Assembly (NCBI RefSeq): GCF_963678975.1
Contig: NC_089275.1
Coordinates: 32,921,977 to 32,985,976, forward strand
Direction of reading: 5' to 3'
DNA length: 64,000 bases
Source: Dysidea avara
Lineage: Eukaryota > Porifera > Demospongiae > Dictyoceratida > Dysideidae
A model generated the notes under the pieces. The model did no database searches, was not told the origin of the DNA, and saw only the letters and a program-made list of their open reading frames with translations. Positions 43,370 through 55,500 of this stretch are shown here, piece after piece; position 1 is the first letter of the stretch; each line of letters begins with the position of its first letter. A program made the position numbers and the translations under genes.

Positions 43370-46135
43370 TAATAGAGCAGTCACCCTGAACAGAATTCAT
43401 GAGATCAGTTAGATATAAGTAACCTGTATAGAGATCAGCTACAAACAAATCACCCTGTAGAGAGTTCAGCTACAAACAATTCACCCTGTTCAGACATCAG
43501 TTAGAAGTTTTCTTGTAGAGAGTTTAGTTACAAACAAATCACCCTGTTGAGAGATCAGCTAGAAGATGTCACTTTGTAGATAGTTCAGTTACAAAGAAAC
43601 CACCATGTAGAGAATTCAGCTACAAACTAGTGACCCTGTAGATACATCAGCTAGAAGAAGTTACCTTGTAGAGAGTTCAGCTACAAAGAAACCATTCTGT
43701 AAAGAGCTCAGTTGCAAACAAATCACCTATACAGAATTCAGGTGCAAACAAATCACCCTGTAGAGAGATCAGCTAGAAAAAGTTACCTTGTAGATAGTTC
43801 AGCTACAAACAAATCATCCTGTAGAGAGATCAGTTAGAAGAAGTTACCTTGTAGATCGTTCAGCTACAAACAATTCACCCTGTAAAGAGATCAGCTAGAA
43901 GAAGTTACCTTGTAGAGAGTTCAGCTACAAAGAAACCATCATGTAGAGAATTCAGCCGCAAACAAATCACATGTAGAGAGTTCAGCTACAAACAAATCTC
44001 CCTGTAGAGAGATCAGCTAGAAGAAGTTTCCTTGTAGAGAGTTCTGCTACAAAGAAATCACCCTGTAGAAAGATCAGCTAGAAGAAATCACCTTGTAGAG
44101 AGTTCAGCTTCAAAGAAACAATCATGTGAGAGTTCAGCTACAAACAAATTGTCATGTAAAGAGATCAGCTAGAAGAAGTTACCTTGTAGTGAGTTCAGCT
44201 ACAAAGAAACCATCATGTAGAGAGTTAAGCTACATACAAATCACCCTGTAGAAAGATCAGCTATAGAAGAAATCGCCTTGTAGAGAGTTCAGCTACAAAG
44301 AAACCATCATGTATAGAGTTCAGCTACAAACAAATCACCCTGTAGAAAGATCAGCTATAGAAGAAATCACCTTGTAGAGAGTTCAGCTACAAAGAAACCA
44401 TCATGTAGAGAGTTCAGCTACAAACAAATTGTCCTGTAGAGAGATCAGCTAGAAGAAATTACCTTGTAGAGAGTTCAGCTACAAAGAAACCATCATGTAG
44501 AGAGTTCAGCTGCAAACAAATCACCTGTAGAGAGTTAAGCTACAAACAAATCTCCCTGTAGAGAGATCAGCTAGAAGAAGTCACCTTGCAGAGAGTTCAG
44601 TTACAAAGAAACCACCATGTAGAGAGTTCAGCTGCAAACAAATCATCTGTAGAGAGTTCAGCTAGAAACAAGTCACCTTGTAGAGAGTTCAGCTAGAAGA
44701 AGTCACATTGTAGAGAGTTCAGCTACAAAGAAACTACCATGTAGAGAATTCAGCTGCAAACAAATCACCCTGTAGAGAACTCAACTACAAACAAATCGCC
44801 CTGTAGAAAGATTAGCTAGAAGAAGTTACCTTATAGGGAGTTCAGCTACGAACAGATCACCCTGTAGAGAGTTCAGCTACAAACAAATCACCCTGTAGAG
44901 AGTTCAGTTACAAAGAAACCACCATGTAGAGAGTTCAGCTGCAAAAAATAAATCACTCTGTAGAGAGTTCAGCTAGAAGAATTCACCTTGTAGAGAGTTC
45001 AGCTGCAAATAAATCACCCTGTAGAAAGTTCAGCTATGAACAGATCACCCTGTAGAGAGATCAGCTAGAAACAAGTCACCCTGTAGAGAGTTCAGCTAGA
45101 AGAAATTACCTTGTAGAGAGTTCAGCTACAAAGAAACCACTATTTAGACAGTTCAGCTGCAAACAAATCACCCAGTAGAAAGTTTAGCTATGAACAGATC
45201 ACCCTGTTGAGAGTTCAGTTAGAAACAAGGAATCCTGTAGAGAGATCACCTAGAAGTATCACCTTGTAGAGAGTTCAGCTACAAACAAATCACCTGTAGA
45301 GAGTTCAGCTACAAACAAATCACCCTGTACAGAGATCAGCTAGACGAAGTCACCTTGTAGAGAGTTCAGCTATAAAGAAACCACCATGTAGAGAACTCAG
45401 CTACAAACAAATCGCCCTGTAGAAAGATCAGCTAGAAGAAGTTACCTTGTAGGGATTTCAGCTACAAACAAATCATTCTGTAGAGAGTTCAGCTACAAAG
45501 AAACCATTCTTTAAAGAGCTCAGCTGCAAATAAATCACCTGTACAGAATTCAGCTACAAACAAATCACCCTGTAGAAAGATCAGTTAGAAGAAGTTACCT
45601 TGGAGAGAGTTCAGCTACAAAGAAACCATTTTGTAAAGAGCTCAGCTGCAAACAAATCACCTGTACAGAATTCAGCTACGAACAAATCACCCTGTAGAGA
45701 GATCAGCTATAAGAAGTTACCTTGTAGATAGTTCAGCTACAAACAAATCTCCCTGTAGAGAGATCAGCTAGAAGAAATTACCTTGTAGAGAGTTCAGCTA
45801 CAAAGAAACCACCATGTAGAGAGTTCAGCTGCAAAGAAATCACCCTGTAGAAAATTCTGCCAGAAACAAATTGCCCTGTAGAAAGATCAGTTAGAAGAAG
45901 TTACCTTTTAGAGAGTTCAGCTACAAATAAACCATTCTGTAAAGATCTCAGCTGCAAACAAATCACCTGTACAGAATTCAGCTACAAACACATCACCCTG
46001 TAGAGAGATCAGCTAGAAGAAGTTACCTTGTAGATCGTTCAGCTACAAACAATTCACCCTGTAGAGAGAGCAATTAGAAGAAGTCACCTTGTAGAGTGTT
46101 CAGTTACAAAGAAACCACCATGGAGATTTCTGTAA
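43370..46135 (-). repeat. Minisatellite array, inverted copy
   Basis: Same 30-31 bp units as 35399-38180 in reverse complement (GTAGAGAGTTCAGCTACAAA and variants). Confidence 0.9.
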
Positions 46136-46143
46136 TCAATATA

Positions 46144-46381
46144 TGTGACCGGATTTGCGAAAAGGGGTCTTCCACACACATCCAATTCTGTAAACGTTGG
46201 AGACCATAACTCAGTGTTCAAGTAACATATTAACCTGAAAATTTCACCATGTATTCAGCTATAGTGGTGCTCACCACTGCCCAAATTTCAAGGCAATAGT
46301 TCTTTCCAATCTGAAGTTATCAATTGTCAAAGTTGGCAAATTGGATGTGTGTGGAAGACTCCTTTCGCAAATCCGGTCACA
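46144..46381. mobile_element. TA-flanked MITE (TGTGACCGG ends)
   Basis: Inverted ends of about 50 bp, TGTGACCGGATTTGCGAAAA onward, flanked by TA at 46142-46143 and 46382-46383. Copy L supplies the uninterrupted site near 35385-35400. A relative lies at 52177-52409. Confidence 0.88.
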
Positions 46382-46544
46382 TATGTATTATATATATAAT
46401 TTGTACATTTACTGATAAAATATTTAAAGTACATCTACTTCATCTTTTCTTCTTCCTGTAGTAAAGAAAAAAAACATAAGTTAAAAAAGTCCCAAAGCTG
46501 GCCATAGGCCGACTTTGGGGTATACAAATACAAAAAGAAATGAA

Positions 46545-46866
46545 ATCTAATCCAAAACAGCTAAGCTGTAAATAAAGTGTGCGGCCCTCAGAAAGGCTAT
46601 GGTGAAAAAAGATGTGAAATCCAAGGTGGCGGCCAAGAAATGGCTGTGATGGTAGGTTAATGGTAAAAATTTTAATAACGACAATTCAAGTGAATTTTTG
46701 TGCCACTTCACAAAATTTACCTGAATTGTCATTATTAAAATTTTTACCATTAACCTACCATCACAGCCATTTCTTGGCCGCCACCTTGGATTTCACATCT
46801 TTTTTCACCATAGCCTTTCTGAGGGCCGCACACTTTTTTTACAGCTTAGCTGTTTTGGATTAGATA
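46545..46866. repeat. Foldback end of composite element copy R
   Basis: Arms of about 150 bp starting ATCTAATCCAAAACAGC, nearly identical to 34892-35221. Confidence 0.85.
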
Positions 46867-48690
46867 TAACTACCGTCGTAATTTTAGACAGGAATCCCCC
46901 ACGCCATAGTAGCTTCCTGGAATTATATATCTATGCTTTTGTAGGCCAGATCCTTGCAGCTGGCTTGTTCTAGCAGCTGTGTGGGTCAGACCACAAACAC
47001 GTTGAGCTGAACCAGTGAGAAAACAGCTAAAAATGAAATATTTTTTCTTAACATTTCAACCAACCAGATGGTTGGTGATGACAACGAAGTTGTCAAGAGC
47101 AAACAAATGCTTCCACCAACAGTTCAGGAAAGGCTATAAGGCTATATACTTTTATGGCTTCCTCTAATGTATGGTGAAATCTTTGGCTATAAATAATCTG
47201 TCAGGCATTTGAATGATTAGCAAGTAAGTCAATACTACAAAACTAATAAGTTAATATTTTTGAGGGCTCAGCTCAATGCGTACATACAGTATATATCATA
47301 ATTACTATGCATCAATCGATTGATGTGATGATAATATGTGCAGATCTGAGGCAACCATGGACCCTACTTAACTGGGCAGAAATATAGAGTTATGTATACT
47401 CTGATATAATTGTTGAGTGTTGCAGTTTGCCAATGGTCAAAGCTAAATTAACCATTCTAGATAGCTTTTTGTGATGTTGAAGGTGTCAGGAAAACTCCAG
47501 TTAGGGGCAGGCAATAAAAGATCATTTTTCAAAACAGGAGAGGAACATGCTTAGGCCTGCAAGGTATAGGCTTAATCTACTTATCCCAGTAGATGCACCA
47601 TATTATATATAATGCAAATATCAATGTATTGCCCCACTAACCCCCCTCCCCCTTCGGGCATATAGTGGGCACAACCGAATGTTAAATGCCCATGGTAGGA
47701 CAAACCTACTGTGTCAAATCCCCACCATTTGCTCCAGTTGCAACATGGGGGATTTGACATAGCGTAGAAAAAATACTTGGGTGCTTAATGAATGATTGTC
47801 AAATGCCCCATAGTGAAGCAGCAGTTTCATGTCAATTTGCCTTGTAAAGCCCCACTTACATCCAAGGGGAACACATTGGTAGGTGCATAATGAGTTTGCA
47901 CCATAAACCTTGTGTTGAAATTTAGTCTGTCTTGCCTTTTTCATGCTTATAGCAGCTAATGTGCTTATTCTCCAACAATCAGGACTGGAAAAACTACAAA
48001 TTGTCTTCTACTTTTATCTATCAACTATCCAATCACTGCTAGTTGATTAAAATTTCCTTTGCTGTTGTAACTTGTTTACCATTATGCTATAACCATTAGT
48101 CCCTCCTAGTTTATATGTCTTCTAGCAACACAAATTGTTATGTCAACAATGTAGGTGAGAACCACAAAAGAAGTCAAGTAATATACTCCAAAATTGGTCA
48201 TCAACTGCTGAATACATCTTGAGAATGATTATGTTGGATGCTCACTTTAACAATAATCATAATAGTGGAAGTAAGTGTTTGTTGACATGTTAGTCTGACT
48301 ATGATTACGTGTTTTTAGTTAGTTGTGCCTTACCATACTGTATCCCTTTCTGTATATGCAAGGTGGATACTGATGTTGTGACTGTTGGCAGGTGAGTTTA
48401 TGGTCAATGGACAAATCATGCAAATGGTGAAGAAAAAATAATATGTGATACCAAGATCCCACTACTATATTATGAACTCTTGGTGGTACTTCATAGCCAA
48501 ACACTAGTGTATCTGGCTTCTTGTGCTATTGTAGTCATTTTTTTTTAATTTTATGGGATCATCATAATGTAAATGTTTACTATTACAATATATCATGCTA
48601 TCATTAAGAGTTTCTATAATTGTGGGTGGTTGCATGAGGGTCTAGAAGTGCTGTGACTGAAAGGTGATGCGCTGATGCTGAAGTTTCACA
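46867..48690. other. No gene recognised
   Basis: AT-rich with short unassigned ORFs. One local inverted pair (GTCAAATCCCCACCATTTGC, then GGGGGATTTGAC) lies at 47710-47760. Confidence 0.35.
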
Positions 48691-49515
48691 GGCACTGAAG
48701 GGCTGGGGCGGGATTAGAGACGTGCACGGATAATGTAGCAGTAAATTACTTCAACTGTATCACTACAGCGGGTATGAAACAACTGGTTATAGCTATGTAC
48801 GGCCCTGCTGGCATGGGCCGGAGTCACACTGATGAGTCAGTGGAGGCATACCGTGGCAAAATTAAAACAAACTGACCAGTGACTGCTCACAATTAAACCA
48901 AGAGTCGACAGTACAGTGTCTATCAAATCAGCCAGCTCGCTATGGCTAATGACCTTGCCCACTTCCACACTGTTTGGGTTTGGGGATTGAGGCGGGTGCC
49001 TCACACCATGACGTCATGGCAGCAAGTTTGAATCTTCAAAGAGCACAAAAGCGATCTCATAAACTAACAAACAACTTTTAGCAAAATTAAATGTACAGAT
49101 ACATTGTGTAAAAAGCCCCTGATAGCCGCAGCCTTTTTACAATACAACTTCATGGTTGAAAGAAAATCGCTTCAATGGGATGCGATGACGAAGAAAATGA
49201 AAAAAAGAACGATACACATTTGAATAAATAATTTAATTAACGCATGGTAAATGGGTGGGCGATTGAACAAACTAATCCAACAAGTCGCCTGACTTTTCGT
49301 GTGGCAGTTACTCATTACACAAAGGTTACATGCCCCTGGTTTCGAGGTGGAATCTTTTAGTAAGTGCCTGAGATTTCGCCATGCGGATTTTGAAAGATGG
49401 CATAATCGATCCCTCATGTAAATGACTCACAGTAGTGGCCGCGTGTTTATTATATTGTGGGCGCACGCTTTGTGCTTCTTGGCCTCATGACTCACTACCG
49501 TGAGTCTTAATATTG
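48691..49515 (+). other. Unclassified repeat with a terminal hairpin, second copy
   Basis: The last part (about 49130-49515) is loosely like 34510-34885, with GTGGCCGCGTGTTTATTAT and the closing hairpin GACTCACTACCGTGAGTC. No coding function is assigned. Confidence 0.35.
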
Positions 49516-49526
49516 TTAATTTATAC

Positions 49527-52500
49527 TTACAACTGCTTATCCTTCTCTTTATAGCATCTCATGATGATTAGCAACACAGCTACTATTACTATAATTCCTA
49601 TCACTCCTATTGCTGCTCCAACAATTGTTCCAACTGGTAGGTCATCACTACTTGATGACTGGTTGATCACAACACAGTCCCTTGATTCAAATGACTTAAG
49701 CATTGATGGACAACTTGGATCAACATGTAGAGTGACTTGATCTACAGTTACTGATGTCTCAGATTTTACCCAGAGGTCTGTCTTATTGATGATATCCTCA
49801 GCACTGATATTTGATAGCACTTTAGCTCTATACACAACTGCGTCCTTAAAGTCTCCAACTGATCCTCGACAACTAAATGCTGCATTAACAATGTTGAATT
49901 CACAGAAACATTTCTGCTTAATCTTTTCCGTTACAATTAATTTAATATCAATCAGTTTCCTTTTTTGATTATCTCCCTATCAAAAAATGTACAATCATGG
50001 CTATTACACCAAGCATGTACGCTTACTGTCCATCCAACACAACTTTCAATAGGGTAGAGTCGTAATTGAAATAAGGCTGCTTGAACTAAACAGGAAAAAG
50101 CACATGTAACAATAAAGATGACACCATTAAGCAAATCCTACATGTAGTTGCAGTAGCAGTTTCGCTGGTAATTCTGAGTTCTCTGGTGATAAAAGCTGTG
50201 ATATAGATTGAGTATTCCACACCAGAGAGAAGGTTAGTCAGATTAGCAGAAGCGCCTGTGCTGTTGATAGATAGGATTTGGTTTTGATTATGGGTATAGT
50301 GAACCTGCGGAGATCATGAAACTTAACCACATGATTTGCAGCATACACATACTTTCATTTTCAATATATCTAAACCAAAACAGCCAAGCAAGAGTGTGGC
50401 CCCCAAAAAGGCTACGGTGAAAAAAGTTGTGAAATCAAGTGGTGGCCAAGAAATAGCTGTGATGGTAGGATAAGGACAATTTTAATAACGACAATTCAGG
50501 TGAATTTGTGCCCTCCTTCGAGGATTCAGCACAAAATTCACCTGAATTGTTGTGATTAAAATGTTTGCCATTAACCTACCATACAGCCATTTCTTGGCCA
50601 CCACTTTCGATTTTACAACTTTTTTCACCCTGGCCTTTTTGGAAGCTGCACTCTTGTTTTACAGCTTGGCTGTTTTGGTTTAGATATCACTTCTTTTTGT
50701 ATTGCAAGCCAAAGCCAGCCATAAACTGGCTTTGGTGTTTCCTTTTAACTTGTTTTTTCTCTTTACTACAGGAATTGTTGAACAAGAGATGGAATTATAA
50801 TGTGTGCATAGGTTTTTGTATGATATATATTTGTATTATAACATATGAATGATATTCACATAGGTAATAAGGTGACTTGTTACATAACTGAACTGTAGCT
50901 GAATCTTCATTGTTTGTAGTTGAACTTTTTACAGGGTGACTTGTTTCTAGCTGAATTCTGACTTGAAATGATGTAGTTGAGTTCTCTACTGGGTGATTTG
51001 AAATGTAGTTGAACTCTTGTTTCTAATCTCTCCACAGGGTGACTTTGTTGTGACCCATACTCATATTTGTTCTATACGTGTATGGAACACCCATACACTT
51101 ACAGGGCACCCATACATATGGGTCACTAGCTTAAATCAATCTATTAGCTTAATCCTTCATCAGAGGTGATGATAAAAATACATTTAAAACCTTGTAGTTA
51201 ACCAATTAGCTAGATAGCTACAGAGCTACTCAAATCCTGACAGTTTTAGTGGTGGATCTAGATGGGTTTCTTTGGTTTCGCCTTTCAAACTTATGAGTAG
51301 TTATAGCAATTTGACTAGCATCCATTATAGCTATTAAATCCCCAAAAACATTGATTTACTTTTAATTTTATAGAAAGTGATTGAGATACTCTAATAGAAC
51401 AGTCAGGCTACAACTTAGTGCAACTCTCACCTTACAATTAGTTTATTTTACAGTCTAAAATATTTATTTATTTATATAACTTTACAGCATAGAAGCTGAA
51501 GGTCTACAGGACTCAACGGTCCTGTAGGCTGAAAAACAAATTAAACTACAGATAGTGTGTGCACGAGTGAAGTACAAGTAAACTGTGTTGAAGAGTTAAT
51601 TGTGGAAATTAGTTGAAACTGGAATGGCTGAACATTGATATAATGGGGACAGACCGTATGAAAGATGCAGGGTAAATCAGGATTAAGAATTCTTCCCGAA
51701 GGTAGTTTCTTAAGTTGATGTACTAAAGAGATGTGTTGATTACAGGTAGATGATTCCACAATCTGACAATTTGCTGAAATAGAAGTGTTGATATATGGAA
51801 GAAGGTAATTTAACTTGCAAAAGTTTCTGGATCTTGTATAGCTTATAGCTAAATTTATATGCTGATGGATGTTAATGATCAGATGGCTGCTTAAGGCACT
51901 TTACTAGAAACATTAGTCATTGAGTTCATAATGCGTACATTAGTAGTATGTGTACATTAGTAATAGCAATTGTAGCTGCTCAAGTCTAGTTTTTAAAGAT
52001 GATTTGTAGTCATTTAAATGATTTAATATGAATTTTGTTGCCCTACATTGAATGTGTTCCAATGTGAGTGTGTCCTTGTATAATTGCTTTTCACTATAGT
52101 GAAAAACAATTATACATTTCCTTAGTCAAATCTCAGTTGCTCTCAGCTATGGAGTCAACAGTTAATCAAGGTCATATGTGACCGAATTTTGGAAAATCAC
52201 CCATATGGGTGCATTTGACACCTAAAATATTCAATGATCAACCACAAACTTTATAGTGCAAATCTACTTGTTGATGGATTACAGCCATTCTCAATACCTT
52301 GAACATATTTTCAAAACTGTTTCCTGCTCTTATTAGCAACCCACTAAACATGAAAATTCTAATTATTTCACGTGCGCCCATATGGGTGATTTTCCAAAAT
52401 TCAGTCACATATATACTCACATTGGAATGCATACAAGGTCAATGGTAAAGAAATTCTCCAAAAAACATTGCACATATCATTTGTCCTAAAAGCATAATGG

Positions 52501-55500
52501 AGAAGTCCCAGAGCTTGGTAGGCTTTTGCTGCAATGATCTTATAGTGCTCTGACTATTGAAGGTTATCAGTAAAAGTATGTGCAATGCTTTTTGGAGAAT
52601 TTCTTTACTATTGACCTTGTATGCATAAGTAGTTGAAGCTCTTGACCAGAATTGTAGATGAATAAATTCAGCTTTGTTGAAAAAAATATTAGTGTTGCAG
52701 CTCCAGAGTGAGATGTTGTTAATGTCCTCTTGAAGCTGGTTTATATTATGTCATGGGGATGGCAGCCCATCAATCCCAGGTAAAATAGAGGGGAGAGCTG
52801 TCCCATATGCGTATGGAGCGTCCATATGTGCATGGGGCCCCATACGCACATGGGCATATGTGCATGGGGTTCCATACATGTATGGGCGTCCCATATGCAT
52901 ATTATGGGACAAGTGATCTGCCCTATACCCATACATGTATGGGGTACCCCATATGTGTACGAGATGCCCCATATGCATACAGGGTAAAATATACATATGG
53001 TTTATGACAACTTGTTTCCTGCTGGTTTCTCTACAGAGTGACTTGTCTCTAGCAGCTACACGGTGACTTGAAATGTAGTTGAACTCTCTACAGGGTGACT
53101 TGATCAAGCTGGTTGCTCTACAGTGTGATTTGTTTGTAGTTGATCTCTATATAAGATTACTTGTTTCTAGCTGATCTCTTCAGGGTGACTGCTCTATTAG
53201 AGTGACTGCTCTATTAGAGTATCTCGATCTTGCACTTGCTACACCGAGTCGGATTTCATGTTATAATTCTGTGGCTTTAATTCTGATTCCTCTCAAACAT
53301 TGAAGGATCTTTCTAAGGTGATTAATCCATCTGTACACTGATTTTCAAATCATTCCACGGAGTGGTTAGCTAATCTCGATCACGTAGTGTTACACACTAT
53401 TGGTTTTTTGGTGGTTGTACCTTCGTGGTTTTTAGCTCAATTTCTATTCAAACCCTAAAAGGTTAGAGGTTCAATAGATAACCTATCCATGTACTGATTT
53501 TCAGCTTTTCCCCATAAGTGGTTTACTCTGTATGTGTGAAAATATATTGGTGTTATTATTTGTGAGTAAGGTAAGTGTTCCTATTATGGGACACTTAAGG
53601 ATGATTGAATATTACTGCACACAGATAACTCATAGGGACTTAAACTTTGGACCAAAGACTCATCAATTAGTATTATTAACTTCACTCAAAAAATTAGCCA
53701 TATGGCACAATCCAATGATGAGAACATGTAAGATGTCTCAATGTTGTTGGTGTACATCATTATGAGACAGATATCCTCTAACTTGGAGTAGAAGGCATGT
53801 AAAGCAATAAAATTTTGACCAGGTACGCACCAATATGTTCCATATAGAATATTAAAATTTTATGGATATTTTTTACAAGATAGCAGATTTCTTTGTATGG
53901 CTTCCTGGCATGTAAATGTCCATAGTTATGAGACAGCCGATCATATTATGAGACAGTTAATATAGTTATACTTTCAGATACTGACAGTTGCAAATAGCTT
54001 CTAATTTATGTGAAGGTACACTAAAACATTTACTGATACATCTTTTAATAATAAAAAAAGTATATCGACAGTCAGTGCAGTACAACTCCAATGTAGAGGT
54101 ACATATATCCACTGTATGTGTTTCTTTCACTTCAGATGTTACTGAAACATTCCGAAAGTGATTACTTTTTTTACCTTTTGGATAATAGATAATGTTTCAA
54201 ACAACATGTTATGAAGATGAAATGCTACACATGATTGTATTTCATCATATTTACCAGCTTTTTACAGGGTCATCTTTACACAGCAAAATTAAGCTTGATT
54301 TTCATGGTTTTAAGCTATATTGACATCTTCCACAACTCTCATGATTTATGCACTATTTAGCTAAAATTTTGATACACGTGTGAAAACTGATATGTCAAAA
54401 AACCTTTATAGCATGCTACGCACACTAAAGTGAGTGCATAATAGTAATTATAGCTCAAATTATCAAAGTGTCCCATAATATGTACTGTCTCATATTAGGG
54501 ACACTTACCTTAATCGCTAATACTGCTTATCGTACATATTCCATCCAAACTTGATACCGAGATGCACCTTTATACCCCTCTGTGTGCCAAATTTCAAGGT
54601 AATCGGATATTGCATTCGCATTTATGGCAGTTTTTTGTAAGTGTGCGGAAAAAAAGATGAAGAAAAAAAAGAAACTAAGCCAATTTTTGAAGTCTCATAT
54701 CTCAAGAATGCTTGAAGTGATTTTGCTGAAATTTGGTGCATGCTGACGCTGGAGGGTGCATCCACAGTGAAATTGTAGTGCTTTGTAAAGGCAGCACAGA
54801 GTTACGAATGTGTGAAAATTGCATTTTCTTTCTTCCTGTTAATATACTCACGGCGTTGCGTGCTGGTTTTTTGGGCCGCACGACACACTACCGTGTGTAG
54901 GGTTGGCAATGAAAAAATCAACCTCTATAGTTTCTCCTCCAACTCTGAGTGATCAATCCTACCCAAGGCTACATCAAAACCATGGGGTAATAATACAGTG
55001 ATTCCCCTTGCTATTTCTGTAGTGCATATTTAAAATTTTCACGATTTTTCAGGTTTTAAATAAAAATGGACAAAAGCATCAACTATGCTGTTTAGCATGC
55101 TTCAATGTTTCCATGAATGGTACATTACGTGGTGGTCATTATACTGTCGACAATGGATGCGTAGTCTTGGGGATACGGATGCTGTGAGTTTCTAAATTAT
55201 AGTGTGAGTGAGAGCATCGGCTTGTGCTGGCACGTAAACACTGTAAAATTCCACTTAATAAGGCCCAAAAAGGTGTCTGGGAGTTAGTAAAACAACTTTG
55301 GACTTCGTTACATGAGTTTCAGTGGGTTGATTTTTCATTGCAGACCCATCAAGTGCTGTTTTAGCAAAGATTAAAGTATAGTGAATCACCTTTTAAGTTG
55401 TAGAGCATATCACCTAATAACCCAAAAAAGCACTGGACAACATTCCAGATGTTCCTGCCCATTTTTATGAATAGGAGCCGAACTCCATCAAAATTTATGA

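Larger units (their letters stand above)
42550..46866 (-). mobile_element. Long composite element, copy R (inverted partner of copy L)
   Basis: Reverse complement of 34892-39028 with the same order of parts: terminal hairpin near 42555-42575, conserved block to about 43350, minisatellite about 43370-46135, spacer, foldback 46545-46866. A TA-flanked MITE (46144-46381) is inserted where copy L is empty. It differs from copy L by many point changes, so it is not a recent exact duplicate. Confidence 0.75.
51480..52745 (-). pseudogene. LINE reverse-transcriptase C-terminal remnant
   Basis: Minus-strand fragments in order: LQEDINNISLWSCNTNIFFN, YKDTLTLEHIQCRATKFILN, DYKSSLKTRLEQLQLL, KLPSSIYQHFYF-like residues and LPSGRILNPDLPCIFHTVCP. 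This follows the usual RT C-terminal order (..W...N..K...E.IQRRATK.I....YK.RL..L.LLPL). It is broken by frameshifts and by two MITEs (52177-52409 and 52434-52619). Confidence 0.65.

Noticed and set aside
46860..47110. Exon after TTTTGTAG near 46945, as a partner of the candidate exon at 42421
   Set aside because: A short open stretch exists, but phase, content and distance give no support.
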